IMG/VR virus record: IMGVR_UViG_3300015263_000213 | Location: 1-20,016 of that record | Length of the DNA: 20,016 bases | Reading direction: 5' to 3' (one strand) | Source: a virus | Part shown: in pieces, positions 6,542 to 13,082 of the stretch | Position numbering within the stretch: the first letter of the stretch is position 1 | How the letters are laid out: each line of letters starts with the position of its first letter | Program-made: the position numbers and the translations under genes | Notes under the pieces: generated by a model | Databases searched by the model: none | Seen by the model: the letters and a program-made list of their open reading frames with translations, nothing else | Told to the model about the DNA's origin: nothing

Positions 6542-6591
6542 CAACTCATCAAGCGGCACGGTGCTGCTGACACTGAAAAGGAAATTACATT

Positions 6592-7557
6592 ATGGCTCAC
6601 AATCTCGAAATCATCAACGGTCAGGCTCAGATGGCTTACGTTGGCGAAACTCCTTGGCACGGTCTTGGCACCAAGGTTCCTCACGATCTTACCCCCGAAC
6701 AGATGCTGAAGGCTGCTGGTCTTGATTGGACCGTTGAAGCTATCCCTGCTTACGCTAACATCAACGGCAAGCAGGTCAACGTTGGTCACTCTGCTCTGGT
6801 CCGTTCTAGCGATGACGCAGTTCTCGACGTTATCACGAATGACTGGAATCCCATGCAGAACCATGACGCTTTCGAATTCTTCAACGACTTCGTTGGTGCT
6901 GGTGACATGGAAATGCATACCGCTGGTTCGCTCCGTGATGGTCGCATTGTGTGGGCACTTGCCAAGGTGAACGAATCCTTCGAACTCTTTGGTGGTCGTG
7001 ATCAGGTTGACAACTATCTGCTCTTCACCAACCCTCACCAGTACGGTCAGTCCATCGATGTTCGCATGACTCCGATCCGTGTTGTCTGCAACAACACTCT
7101 GACCCTCTCGCTGAACAGTCAGTCGAAGTCGATGGTCAAGGTTTCGCATCGCCGCGAATTCGATGCTGATCTTGTCAAGGAAACTCTGGGTGTTGCTAAG
7201 GAAAAGCTGACCAAGTACAAGGAAATGGCTCAGTTCCTCTCGCAGAAGCGTTTCAATGATGAAAACATCGTTGACTACTTCAAGCGTGTTTTCCCGGTCA
7301 TCACCACCAAGGAAGACAGCCAGAAGGAACTTTCGAAGTCTGCTAAGGCCGCTCTTGAAGAGCACCTGCACGATCAGCCGGGTTCTGAGTTTGGTGAAGG
7401 TACTTGGTGGCAAGCTTTCAACACCGTGACCTTCATGACCGACCACATCATTGGTCGCAGTGTCGATAGCCGCTTGACCTCGGCTTGGTACGGTGCTAAC
7501 AAGAACCTCAAGACCAAGGCTCTTGAGACTGCGGTGGAATTCGCTAACGCCGCTTAA
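6592..7557 (+). CDS. DUF932 / TIGR03299-type phage-plasmid protein
   Basis: A 321-residue protein recognised as DUF932 by its opening, MAYVGETPWHGLGTKV, then LTPEQMLKAAGLDWTVE. Also present are WNPMQNHDAFEFFNDFVGAG, TAGSLRDGRIVWALAKV and YLLFTNPHQYGQSIDVRMTPIRVVCNNTL, all characteristic blocks. The family is common on phages and plasmids and its function is not established. Codons are strikingly restricted and cytosine-ending compared with its neighbours (AAG for Lys, CTC/CTT for Leu, TTC for Phe), a sign of high expression. A dedicated promoter (6513-6541), AAAAGGAAA ribosome site and UUCG-hairpin terminator (7563-7582) make it a single-gene unit. Confidence 0.88.
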   Translation: MAHNLEIINGQAQMAYVGETPWHGLGTKVPHDLTPEQMLKAAGLDWTVEAIPAYANINGKQVNVGHSALVRSSDDAVLDVITNDWNPMQNHDAFEFFNDFVGAGDMEMHTAGSLRDGRIVWALAKVNESFELFGGRDQVDNYLLFTNPHQYGQSIDVRMTPIRVVCNNTLTLSLNSQSKSMVKVSHRREFDADLVKETLGVAKEKLTKYKEMAQFLSQKRFNDENIVDYFKRVFPVITTKEDSQKELSKSAKAALEEHLHDQPGSEFGEGTWWQAFNTVTFMTDHIIGRSVDSRLTSAWYGANKNLKTKALETAVEFANAA

Positions 7558-7562
7558 TGTTG

Positions 7563-7582
7563 GAGGGGGCTTCGGCCCCCTT
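7563..7582 (+). terminator. Hairpin with UUCG tetraloop after the DUF932 gene
   Basis: GGGGGC-TTCG-GCCCCC at 7565-7580, extended by A-T and G-T pairs, followed by TTCTTCAATT. The stem is very stable; the T tract is short and interrupted, so termination may be partial, or the hairpin may instead protect the 3' end. Confidence 0.75.
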
Positions 7583-7607
7583 CTTCAATTAATGAAAGGT
7601 GATTTAA

Positions 7608-7844
7608 ATGAAGTGTCTTAGCAAGATCGACAATCCAAACCTAGAAAAAGAACTCAGGAAATGGAAAAACGTTGACATTCGATTGGAAAGTGGTAAGCAC
7701 TACAAACTGTATTTGACGGTAAACGGAAAGAGTAAGTTTGTCCTACTGTCAAAGACACCAAGCGATTGGCGTGGTAAGCTTCGCCAAGTTTCAGATGTAC
7801 GAAAGACCCTGATTGATTTGGGTGCAGAAAAGGTTGACAAATGA
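7608..7844 (+). CDS. Small basic protein, possibly HicA-like fold
   Basis: A 78-residue basic protein preceded by GAAAGG (7594-7599). The middle reads ESGKHYKLYLTVNGKSKFVLLSKTPSD and the end RQVSDVRKTLIDLGAEK. This order (basic strand, G-x-H-Y, strands, then a helix starting with DVRK) recalls the double-stranded-RNA-binding-like fold of HicA toxins, but the match is loose and no HicB antitoxin gene follows. I treat it as a hypothetical protein. Its TGA overlaps the next ATG by four bases (ATGA), so translation is coupled. Confidence 0.65.
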   Translation: MKCLSKIDNPNLEKELRKWKNVDIRLESGKHYKLYLTVNGKSKFVLLSKTPSDWRGKLRQVSDVRKTLIDLGAEKVDK

Positions 7845-8050
7845 CAGACGAAGAAACAATCGAATTACTTAAAGGTAGCAATGCACTGAATGCGGCGAGA
7901 TTGGTATTCGATCTGTATTCAGGTAGGCTTGAAGATGCACAACATGATAATATCACTTACTTAGAGCAATGCAAGCTACAGTTTGAAGCCGTAAGTAAAA
8001 TTCGTGATATTTTTAGGGACTATTATAAAGATGCAACCAAATTTATTTGA
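7841..8050 (+). CDS. Small helical protein, paralogue A of a tandem pair
   Basis: A 69-residue protein that overlaps both its neighbours. It shares the pattern ELL(K/R)G...LN.AR..F..YSG...(L/R)...FEAV.KIR(D/E)IF with the following protein (8031-8237), so the two arose by tandem duplication. It is predicted helical with no catalytic motif. Start ATG 7841 in the ATGA overlap. Function unknown; the phage may use the pair as a heterodimer or as diverged copies. Confidence 0.68.
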   Translation: MTDEETIELLKGSNALNAARLVFDLYSGRLEDAQHDNITYLEQCKLQFEAVSKIRDIFRDYYKDATKFI

Positions 8051-8237
8051 TGACAGTGAAGTTATTGAACTTCTCAGGGGTGACAGTCCTCTGAATAAGG
8101 CAAGGCAAATCTTCTCTTCATATTCAGGTATGATCGAACAAGGATACCAACAGGGAAAGCCAATTGGTCCTATCGATATGCGTAGGCTGGAATTTGAAGC
8201 TGTACAGAAGATTCGTGAAATTTTTGAAAAGGAATAA
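8031..8237 (+). CDS. Small helical protein, paralogue B of a tandem pair
   Basis: A 68-residue protein from ATG 8031, which overlaps the previous gene by 20 bases; a GTG at 8004 would extend it but lies deeper in the neighbour. It aligns along its length with the previous protein: EVIELLRGDSPLNKARQIF and RRLEFEAVQKIREIFEKE correspond to ETIELLKGSNALNAARLVF and CKLQFEAVSKIRDIF. The insert between the conserved ends is longer here (GYQQGKPIGPID). Function unknown. Confidence 0.66.
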   Translation: MQPNLFDDSEVIELLRGDSPLNKARQIFSSYSGMIEQGYQQGKPIGPIDMRRLEFEAVQKIREIFEKE

Positions 8238-8239
8238 TT

Positions 8240-8404
8240 ATGCGTAATATTAACAAGATTGATGCAGAAGACTTTCGTATTTGGGTTGAAGAGGCAGATG
8301 ATTATGATATAGACCTTTTCATCGATGCTATCAAGGAAACCATTCTGGAACTAGAAGCAGATGACTTTTTTGGTACCGAAGGTCTCAACAAGCGTTTCGC
8401 ATAA
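8240..8404 (+). CDS. Small acidic protein
   Basis: A 54-residue, strongly acidic protein (IDAEDFRIWVEEADDYDID, then AIKETILELEADDFFG) that begins two bases after the stop of the preceding gene. AAAAGGAA (8227-8234) precedes the ATG. It is predicted as two helices. No family recognised. It is part of the run of tightly packed genes from 7608 to 9322. Confidence 0.62.
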   Translation: MRNINKIDAEDFRIWVEEADDYDIDLFIDAIKETILELEADDFFGTEGLNKRFA

Positions 8405-8414
8405 GGATAAAACA

Positions 8415-8945
8415 ATGAGTCTATACAATATGCTTTTCGGTGTCAATCCTCTTGCTGGCATCGTTCTCGAATCTCTTGGTCTTACTCCCACTGATGTTCC
8501 CCGTTTTCGTGATGCTTATTATGATGCAGAACTAAACCGTCTGGTCATCTACACTCGCACTGGCGGCGGCAATCGTGACTACTACGATAGTGAACAGTCT
8601 CGCCGTGCAGAATATGGTTCATATGATGACGTTGATCCTGATACCTATGCTGGTCCCTACAATGACGATCTTCGTGATATCGTAGGGTTCATGTTCGATG
8701 AGGATGACGATTTCGACTGCACCTATGCATACTTCTATTTTGCCGTTCCTGTGGCTTTTGAGCCTATCTTCGACACTCTGAGGGACCTTGGTGCCGGTAA
8801 GGACCTTAACCCTACAGAACGCTTCCAGAAGATGATTACAGACCTTCAGAACGGTAATGTGAACGAGGATACGGAACGTGCCCTTAAGGTAGGTCAGGCT
8901 ATCTTTGATCAGATTTCAGGAGCAATTGACAATGGCACTGTATGA
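8415..8945 (+). CDS. Phage protein with YTRTGGGNR motif, unknown function
   Basis: A 176-residue acidic protein. The start MSLYNMLFGVNPLAGIVLESLGL and the motif VIYTRTGGGNRDYY (residues 44-57), followed by DEDDDFDCTYAYFYFAVP, match a recurring family of uncharacterised phage proteins known to me only by this pattern. The glycine-rich TRTGGGNR turn looks like a possible ligand or nucleotide loop (inference). ATG 8415 follows AAGGA at 8403-8407. A longer in-frame start (8361) would overlap the preceding gene and is not used. The end overlaps the next gene by 14 bases. Confidence 0.74.
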   Translation: MSLYNMLFGVNPLAGIVLESLGLTPTDVPRFRDAYYDAELNRLVIYTRTGGGNRDYYDSEQSRRAEYGSYDDVDPDTYAGPYNDDLRDIVGFMFDEDDDFDCTYAYFYFAVPVAFEPIFDTLRDLGAGKDLNPTERFQKMITDLQNGNVNEDTERALKVGQAIFDQISGAIDNGTV

Positions 8946-9141
8946 CGGTACATATCAGGACATAGCTAATCGTCTTCGTGATGATGATCTAATTTCGGTA
9001 AACCTTCTACGTACAGCCGCTGCCATGCTTGAACGTTATGGTATGGCACTGGAAAAGATTGAAGCTTTAGGTCACTCACACGGTCATGGTCGTGGATATA
9101 GCTGTGCTAATATTGCAGAAGAGGCTTTGAAAAATGAATGA
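8932..9141 (+). CDS. Small protein with HxHGHGRG histidine cluster
   Basis: A 69-residue protein starting at ATG 8932 with AGGAG at 8918-8922; a TTG further upstream (8905) is rejected. The first 45 residues are helical (DIANRLRDDDLISVNLLRTAAAMLERYGMALEKIEAL), followed by GHSHGHGRGYSCAN, a histidine and glycine cluster that could bind metal. Function unknown. It overlaps its neighbours at both ends, so translation is probably coupled. Confidence 0.66.
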   Translation: MALYDGTYQDIANRLRDDDLISVNLLRTAAAMLERYGMALEKIEALGHSHGHGRGYSCANIAEEALKNE

Positions 9142-9322
9142 AGAAATCAAAAAGCTGATCACTATTTTTGAAAACAAGGTGATCGCTGCTTGGGTATATG
9201 ATACGGAGCTAAGCTTCAAAGACTACCCTAGCGGTCTACAATTCAACAAGGCTAAGGCAAAGTATGCAGAAGCTGATGAGGCTAGAGCAAATCTTTATGC
9301 TGCGATAGAAAAACTATCTTGA
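9134..9322 (+). CDS. Small helical protein
   Basis: A 62-residue protein overlapping the previous gene by eight bases. It is largely alpha-helical: EEIKKLITIFENKVIAAWVYD and NKAKAKYAEADEARANLYAAIEKLS. No family recognised. Its stop codon falls within the -35 box of the strong promoter at 9319-9346 and ends the gene run that began at 7608. Confidence 0.65.
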   Translation: MNEEIKKLITIFENKVIAAWVYDTELSFKDYPSGLQFNKAKAKYAEADEARANLYAAIEKLS

Positions 9323-9346
9323 CAGCACTCATAAACTCTGTATAAT
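9319..9346 (+). promoter_or_regulatory. Consensus sigma70 promoter of the membrane operon
   Basis: TTGACA (9319-9324) and TATAAT (9341-9346) both match the bacterial consensus exactly, with a 16-base spacer. It precedes the membrane-protein operon. Confidence 0.85.
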
Positions 9347-9393
9347 CACTGTGTGGTATTATAGTTACCATATATTATAAAGGATATTGACTT

Positions 9394-9786
9394 ATGTGGA
9401 AATACGTTCTCATTGGTACTGGTCTTCTTATTGCTGTACCAGTAGGTCTTAATGCTATTGGTGTATTCAATAGTGTTGCTACTGCTCCCGGTAGAGTAAT
9501 CAACAAGACACTCGAAACAAACAACATCATCTTCAACTATGAACGATTCTTCAACGTGAATGCTAACTACAAGTCACGTGTTGCACAAATTGAAGAGTAT
9601 CGTCCTCTTATTGCTGGTGAAACTGATCCGGCTGAAAAGGCTCGTCTTCGTACTGAATTGTCAGCTATGAAGCAGTCTTGCCGTGAACTTGCTAATGGCT
9701 ACAATGCTGATGCTGGTAAGATGAACCGTTCACTATTTCGTGATCGTGATCTTCCTGAACAGCTTGACGTAGCTGCTTGTGAATGA
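9394..9786 (+). CDS. Membrane-anchored protein, first gene of SPFH operon
   Basis: A 130-residue protein. Residues 4-24 (YVLIGTGLLIAVPVGLNAIGV) form one membrane helix or uncleaved signal anchor. The rest, TAPGRVINKTLETNNIIFNYERFF and then NANYKSRVAQIEEYRPLIAGE, is charged and probably periplasmic and coiled. The PGRVINKTL..NNIIxNYExF block is shared by uncharacterised proteins I recall from bacteria and phages. A late cysteine pair (SCRELA, VAACE) could form a disulphide. AAAGGA (9379-9384) precedes the ATG. With the lipoprotein and SPFH genes downstream it probably forms a membrane complex; the function is not known. Confidence 0.72.
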   Translation: MWKYVLIGTGLLIAVPVGLNAIGVFNSVATAPGRVINKTLETNNIIFNYERFFNVNANYKSRVAQIEEYRPLIAGETDPAEKARLRTELSAMKQSCRELANGYNADAGKMNRSLFRDRDLPEQLDVAACE

Positions 9787-9792
9787 TATAAT
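9764..9792 (+). promoter_or_regulatory. Internal promoter for the lipoprotein gene
   Basis: TTGACG at 9764-9769, 17-base spacer, TATAAT at 9787-9792, with TG one base upstream of the -10 (extended -10). It lies over the end of the preceding gene, so lipoprotein and SPFH genes can be transcribed separately from the anchor protein. Confidence 0.72.
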
Positions 9793-9816
9793 CGAACCCT
9801 AGAAAAGGAATATATT

Positions 9817-10326
9817 ATGAAGCGTATTACAATGGCCATTCTGGCTGCTACTTCACTCACTCTTGCTGGTTGTGGTCAGCCTTCTCCTACTGCACCACAG
9901 CCTGTAAAGCAGGATCAGGCACAGAAGGCAGCAGAAGCAGCAAATTCAATTCAGTATTCAGAAAATGCTGAAATTGACAATATTAAGCGCCGTCTTGAAC
10001 TTACCTCTAATCCGGGACAGATTGGCTTTATCCTGCTCATGAATGAAATGGGTCAGCCTGTCATGTATGCATCCGTAAAGGGTAAGGTTACTTCTGGTGC
10101 CAAGCGTCTTACTGCCCCCGAACAGCGTTGGTCTGTAGATACAGGTGAATGGCAGGGTGAACAGCTTGGTTCTGCCCCGTCTGATGAAGGTACTTGGGGT
10201 AGCTCAGGTGAATATATCTTCTTCTGGACCGTAGATGGCCAGTATATCCAGTGGAACGGCAAGTACATGTACAGCGACAAGCCATTCCGCACATCAATCC
10301 AACCACTCGTTATTAACGTAAAGTAA
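9817..10326 (+). CDS. Lipoprotein
   Basis: A 169-residue protein with a lipoprotein signal peptide: positive start (MKR), hydrophobic core and lipobox LAGC at residues 16-19, so lipidation is expected at C19. The following segment is proline- and glutamine-rich (GQPSPTAPQPVKQDQAQKAAE), a flexible tether. The globular part carries FILLMNEMGQPVMYASVKGKV and later WGSSGEYIFFWTVDGQYIQWNGKYMY. I recall similar lipoproteins with a SVKGKVTS block from bacteria and phages, without a known role. The residue after the cysteine is G, not D, so an outer-membrane destination is plausible. It is followed after ten bases by the SPFH gene. Confidence 0.8.
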   Translation: MKRITMAILAATSLTLAGCGQPSPTAPQPVKQDQAQKAAEAANSIQYSENAEIDNIKRRLELTSNPGQIGFILLMNEMGQPVMYASVKGKVTSGAKRLTAPEQRWSVDTGEWQGEQLGSAPSDEGTWGSSGEYIFFWTVDGQYIQWNGKYMYSDKPFRTSIQPLVINVK

Positions 10327-10336
10327 AGGTATTATT

Positions 10337-11740
10337 ATGATTTATGCTATCGCTGCACTAGCAGTTGTTGGTGTACTACTTGGTCTTGGTTTGTTCCTTG
10401 CCCTGCTATTCCGTAGGGTTGTTCCGACCAACATGGTACACATTGTACAGTCCTCAAAGAAGACCATTTCATATGGTCGTGGTCGTGAAGCTGGAAACAC
10501 TTATTACGAGATTCCTTCCTTCATTCCCGTCTTTGGTGTCACTGTAACTCAGTTCCCAGAATCGATCTTTGACATTTCACTTCGTGATTATGAAGCATAC
10601 GATACTGGCCGTCTACCATTCGTGGTTGACATTAAGGCATTCTTCCGTATTGCTGACTCACAGATTGCCGCACAACGTGTTGCAAACTTCAGTGAACTAC
10701 AGAATCAGCTAATGGGTGTTCTACAGGGTGCTGTTCGTGGTATTCTTGGCAATAACAAGCTAGAGAATATCATGCAGGATCGTTCAAATCTTGGTGAACA
10801 GTTCACTAAGGAAGTCAATGATCAGCTACAGGAATGGGGTGTTACTACTGCCAAGATGATCGAATTCATGGATATTCGTGACTCAAGTGGTTCACAGGTT
10901 ATTCAGAATATGATGGCTAAGGAAAAGTCACGTATTGAAAAGGAAAGCCGTGTTACCGTTGCTGATAACATTCGTGAAGCTGAAATGAAGGAAATCGAAG
11001 CCAAGCGTGAAATCGCTCTGACTCGTACTCAGGCAGAACAGCAGGTTGGCATTCGTCAGGCGGAAGCCGAAAAGGAAGTCGGTATTGCCAAGGAAAAGTC
11101 AAATCAGCAGGTTCAGACCGAAGCCAAGATTACCACTGAAAAGGTAATGGAAGTCCAGAAGGTCCAGAACGTTAAGCAAGCTGAAATTGACAAGGAAGTT
11201 GCTATCGTTAAGGCTAACGAACAGAAGCAGGTTCAGGTTGTCAATGCTCAGGCTACTAAGGAAGCCCAGATCATTAAGGCACAGGCTGAAAAGGAAGCTA
11301 CCGTACAGATTGCTGATGGTAATCTACAGGCTACTCTAAAGCAAGCTGAAGGCATTCAGGCTGAAGGTCTAGCTAAGGCAGAAGCTGAAAAGGCTATCCT
11401 ACTTGCTCCTGTTAATGCTCAGATTACCCTTGCTACTGAAATCGGTTCAAATGAGAACTATCAGAAGTACCTCATTGAAATCCGTAAGGTCGAAGCTACC
11501 GAAAACGTTGGTAAGGAAATGGCTGGTGCTATGAAGACCGCAGACCTTAAGATCATTGCCAATAGCGGTGACGTACAGTCTGGTGTCGGTAAGCTAGCTG
11601 ATGTATTCAGCCCTTCCGGTGGCACTTCAATCGCTGGTATGCTGACTGCACTATCACAGACTGAAGAAGGTCAGGCTCTGGTGAATGGTGTTGTTTCTAA
11701 GCTTGGTGGTACTCCACCAAAGGATGCACCAAAGAAGTGA
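10337..11740 (+). CDS. SPFH/band 7 (flotillin-like) membrane protein
   Basis: A 467-residue protein. Residues 2-26 form an N-terminal membrane helix (IYAIAALAVVGVLLGLGLFLALLF). From about 28 to 200 is an SPFH domain (RRVVPTNMVHIVQSSKKTISYG, then LPFVVDIKAFFRI, VRGILGNNKLENIM and WGVTTAKMIEFMDI). Residues about 205-370 form a long alanine/glutamate/lysine coiled coil rich in QAEAEKE- and KAQAEKEA-type repeats. The C-terminal part (AGMLTALSQTEEGQALVNG) is glycine-rich. This is the flotillin layout, in which oligomers organise membrane microdomains. Phage copies are uncommon and have no established function; changing the host envelope or blocking superinfection are guesses. It is the last gene of its operon, with a strong terminator 25 bases downstream. 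Confidence 0.88.
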   Translation: MIYAIAALAVVGVLLGLGLFLALLFRRVVPTNMVHIVQSSKKTISYGRGREAGNTYYEIPSFIPVFGVTVTQFPESIFDISLRDYEAYDTGRLPFVVDIKAFFRIADSQIAAQRVANFSELQNQLMGVLQGAVRGILGNNKLENIMQDRSNLGEQFTKEVNDQLQEWGVTTAKMIEFMDIRDSSGSQVIQNMMAKEKSRIEKESRVTVADNIREAEMKEIEAKREIALTRTQAEQQVGIRQAEAEKEVGIAKEKSNQQVQTEAKITTEKVMEVQKVQNVKQAEIDKEVAIVKANEQKQVQVVNAQATKEAQIIKAQAEKEATVQIADGNLQATLKQAEGIQAEGLAKAEAEKAILLAPVNAQITLATEIGSNENYQKYLIEIRKVEATENVGKEMAGAMKTADLKIIANSGDVQSGVGKLADVFSPSGGTSIAGMLTALSQTEEGQALVNGVVSKLGGTPPKDAPKK

Positions 11741-11765
11741 TATAGCCGTGGTTGGCTGATGGTGG

Positions 11766-11798
11766 GAAAGGGGATCGTAACTGGTCCCCTTTCTTTTT
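11766..11798 (+). terminator. Rho-independent terminator of the SPFH operon
   Basis: GAAAGGGGA (11766-11774) pairs exactly with TCCCCTTTC (11785-11793), with a ten-base loop, followed by TTTTT (11794-11798). The next promoter's -35 box starts five bases later. Confidence 0.9.
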
Positions 11799-11802
11799 GG
11801 TG

Positions 11803-11831
11803 TTGACAGCCTAGTTTTTATGATATAGAGA
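11803..11831 (+). promoter_or_regulatory. Sigma70-type promoter (GTGTTGACAGC context)
   Basis: TTGACA at 11803-11808 in the shared GTGTTGACA context. The -10 is either TATAGA (11824-11829, 15-base spacer) or TAGAGA (11826-11831, 17-base spacer). It precedes the gene at 11858 and follows a terminator, so it must be the start of a new unit. Confidence 0.65.
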
Positions 11832-11857
11832 AGCGTCATCAACGAAAGGAAATCGCT

Positions 11858-12133
11858 ATGACTGTCAAGGTTAAGGTCGGACCCACCAATGAAGAATTCC
11901 ACGAAGGCTCTGCAACGTGGCTTATGGAAGCTTTTGGATATGAATTTTCCATTCACTTTAAGGCTGGTGAGTTTGTGGTATATGGTACACAGTCTCTTGC
12001 TTATGATCGTCGCCCCCGGTGGCAGTTTACTGGTGCGATGAAGAAGTGTGTGGAATTTGCCAAGCAGCATGTTGAACTGTTTGGTCCTGAATTCATGGCT
12101 CGTCATCGTGCACTTTATGAAATGGATAAATAA
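11858..12133 (+). CDS. Unknown protein, 91 residues
   Basis: Preceded by AAAGGA (11845-11850). Beta-rich N-terminal half (TVKVKVGPTNEEFHEGSATWLMEAFGYEFSIHF in pieces), then a basic patch (DRRPRWQFTGAMKKCVEFAKQH) and a helical end (PEFMARHRALYEMDK). No family recognised. It resembles the other short single-domain genes of the accessory region in ribosome site and promoter style, so it is probably an early-expressed host-takeover candidate (inference). Confidence 0.68.
   Translation: MTVKVKVGPTNEEFHEGSATWLMEAFGYEFSIHFKAGEFVVYGTQSLAYDRRPRWQFTGAMKKCVEFAKQHVELFGPEFMARHRALYEMDK
12125..12132 (+). promoter_or_regulatory. Possible T4-type late promoter box (GATAAATA)
   Basis: GATAAATA differs by one base from the T4 late promoter consensus TATAAATA. 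It overlaps the end of the preceding gene and lies 25 bases before the next ATG, a suitable distance for a late transcript leader. Confidence 0.45.
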
Positions 12134-12157
12134 AAGAAACTTTCGTGAGGATTCCTA

Positions 12158-13030
12158 ATGAACATTACCAACTTTAAAGATTTTCTTGATAACGTAATTG
12201 TAGAAAACCTTCATCCAGAGCTACAAAATATCGTCACCAGTAAGGCCAATCAAAAGGCTAAGCAGACACAACTAGCAAACAAGATTAAAGACCTTTCTGC
12301 TCGTGGTGAAACTACTGGCATCGAAGGTAATATGCCTAAGGGTTCTTCTCGTGCATATCTCCATCACAGTGAACCAGAGAACGTTATTGTTGACAAGAAA
12401 ATTGTTCCTATGAGAGTTGGTACCAAGGTTGCTATTCGTGCCAAGCTTGATAAGTATCACAACGCAAAAGAACATGATGGTATGGGATTAGGAGCACTAC
12501 AGAATCATGCAGAAGGCGGCGACCATTGGGTAAACAATAACTATCGTGTTCTTACTCACACTGGTCATGGACATTTTGAAACAAACACAGACCGTGGTAT
12601 TTTCCCGCCTCTGGTGGACCATGATCATGAACACCACGAATGGACCAAGGTAGGACATGCTCGTGATATCAAGTCATCTGACTGGAAAAGACTGACCAAA
12701 ACGGAAGATCATCCACAGGGCATTACCCATAAAGATTTTGGTGACGCACTTATTCGTTTTCACGAAAGAAATAATGGAAAATATTGGGAAGGCTCACCTG
12801 CTAAAGAAGCACATTTGAATAAGGTCGAAGAACATCCTCTTGTTCAAAAATTTATTGACTATCATGGTAATACCGCTAATCCGCCACATGACTATAGACA
12901 GCAAAAGAACCTTGGTGTATGGAAGCACCCTGTCGATGGTTCAGAGCATATTGTTGCTCGTGACCATGGTTTCAGTCATGAAGTTTCCGGTGCTTATCGT
13001 GCCGCAAACAAGAAATATATGGGCTGGTAA
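12158..13030 (+). CDS. Histidine-rich protein with capsid-targeting-like leader
   Basis: A 290-residue protein of unknown function. GAGGA (12147-12151) precedes ATG 12158. The start NFKDFLDNVIVENLHPELQ resembles capsid-targeting leaders of T4-like phages, with I14-V15-E16 fitting the (I/L)-x-E cleavage rule of the prohead protease. The body is rich in histidine and charged residues (HDGMGLGALQNHAEGGDHW, HDHEHHEWTKVGHARD, HDYRQQKNLGVWKHP). No catalytic family is recognised. Together with the late-type promoter box upstream, the leader suggests a protein packed in the head and delivered with the DNA, possibly an ejected effector; this is inference. Confidence 0.72.
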   Translation: MNITNFKDFLDNVIVENLHPELQNIVTSKANQKAKQTQLANKIKDLSARGETTGIEGNMPKGSSRAYLHHSEPENVIVDKKIVPMRVGTKVAIRAKLDKYHNAKEHDGMGLGALQNHAEGGDHWVNNNYRVLTHTGHGHFETNTDRGIFPPLVDHDHEHHEWTKVGHARDIKSSDWKRLTKTEDHPQGITHKDFGDALIRFHERNNGKYWEGSPAKEAHLNKVEEHPLVQKFIDYHGNTANPPHDYRQQKNLGVWKHPVDGSEHIVARDHGFSHEVSGAYRAANKKYMGW

Positions 13031-13038
13031 TCAATTAT

Positions 13039-13046
13039 TATAAATA
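13039..13046 (+). promoter_or_regulatory. T4-type late promoter box (TATAAATA)
   Basis: An exact TATAAATA followed by CTCTAG, in the short gap between two genes and 36 bases before the ATG at 13083. T4 late promoters use only this -10 box and no -35. Confidence 0.75.
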
Positions 13047-13082
13047 CTCTAGAATTCAAACCATTTCATTAAGGGACAAATT

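Noticed and set aside
6535-7446. Long open frame on the minus strand (about 303 codons)
   Set aside because: It is antisense to the DUF932 gene, whose strong codon bias removes stops from the opposite strand. No promoter or ribosome site of its own.
7608-8050. HicA-HicB toxin-antitoxin pair
   Set aside because: The first protein only loosely resembles HicA, the second does not resemble HicB, and the latter is clearly paired with its own downstream paralogue.
8925-8946. TTGACA at 8925 as a promoter
   Set aside because: The only -10-like hexamer (TATGAC at 8941) is ten bases away, far too close, and the site lies within two overlapping genes.
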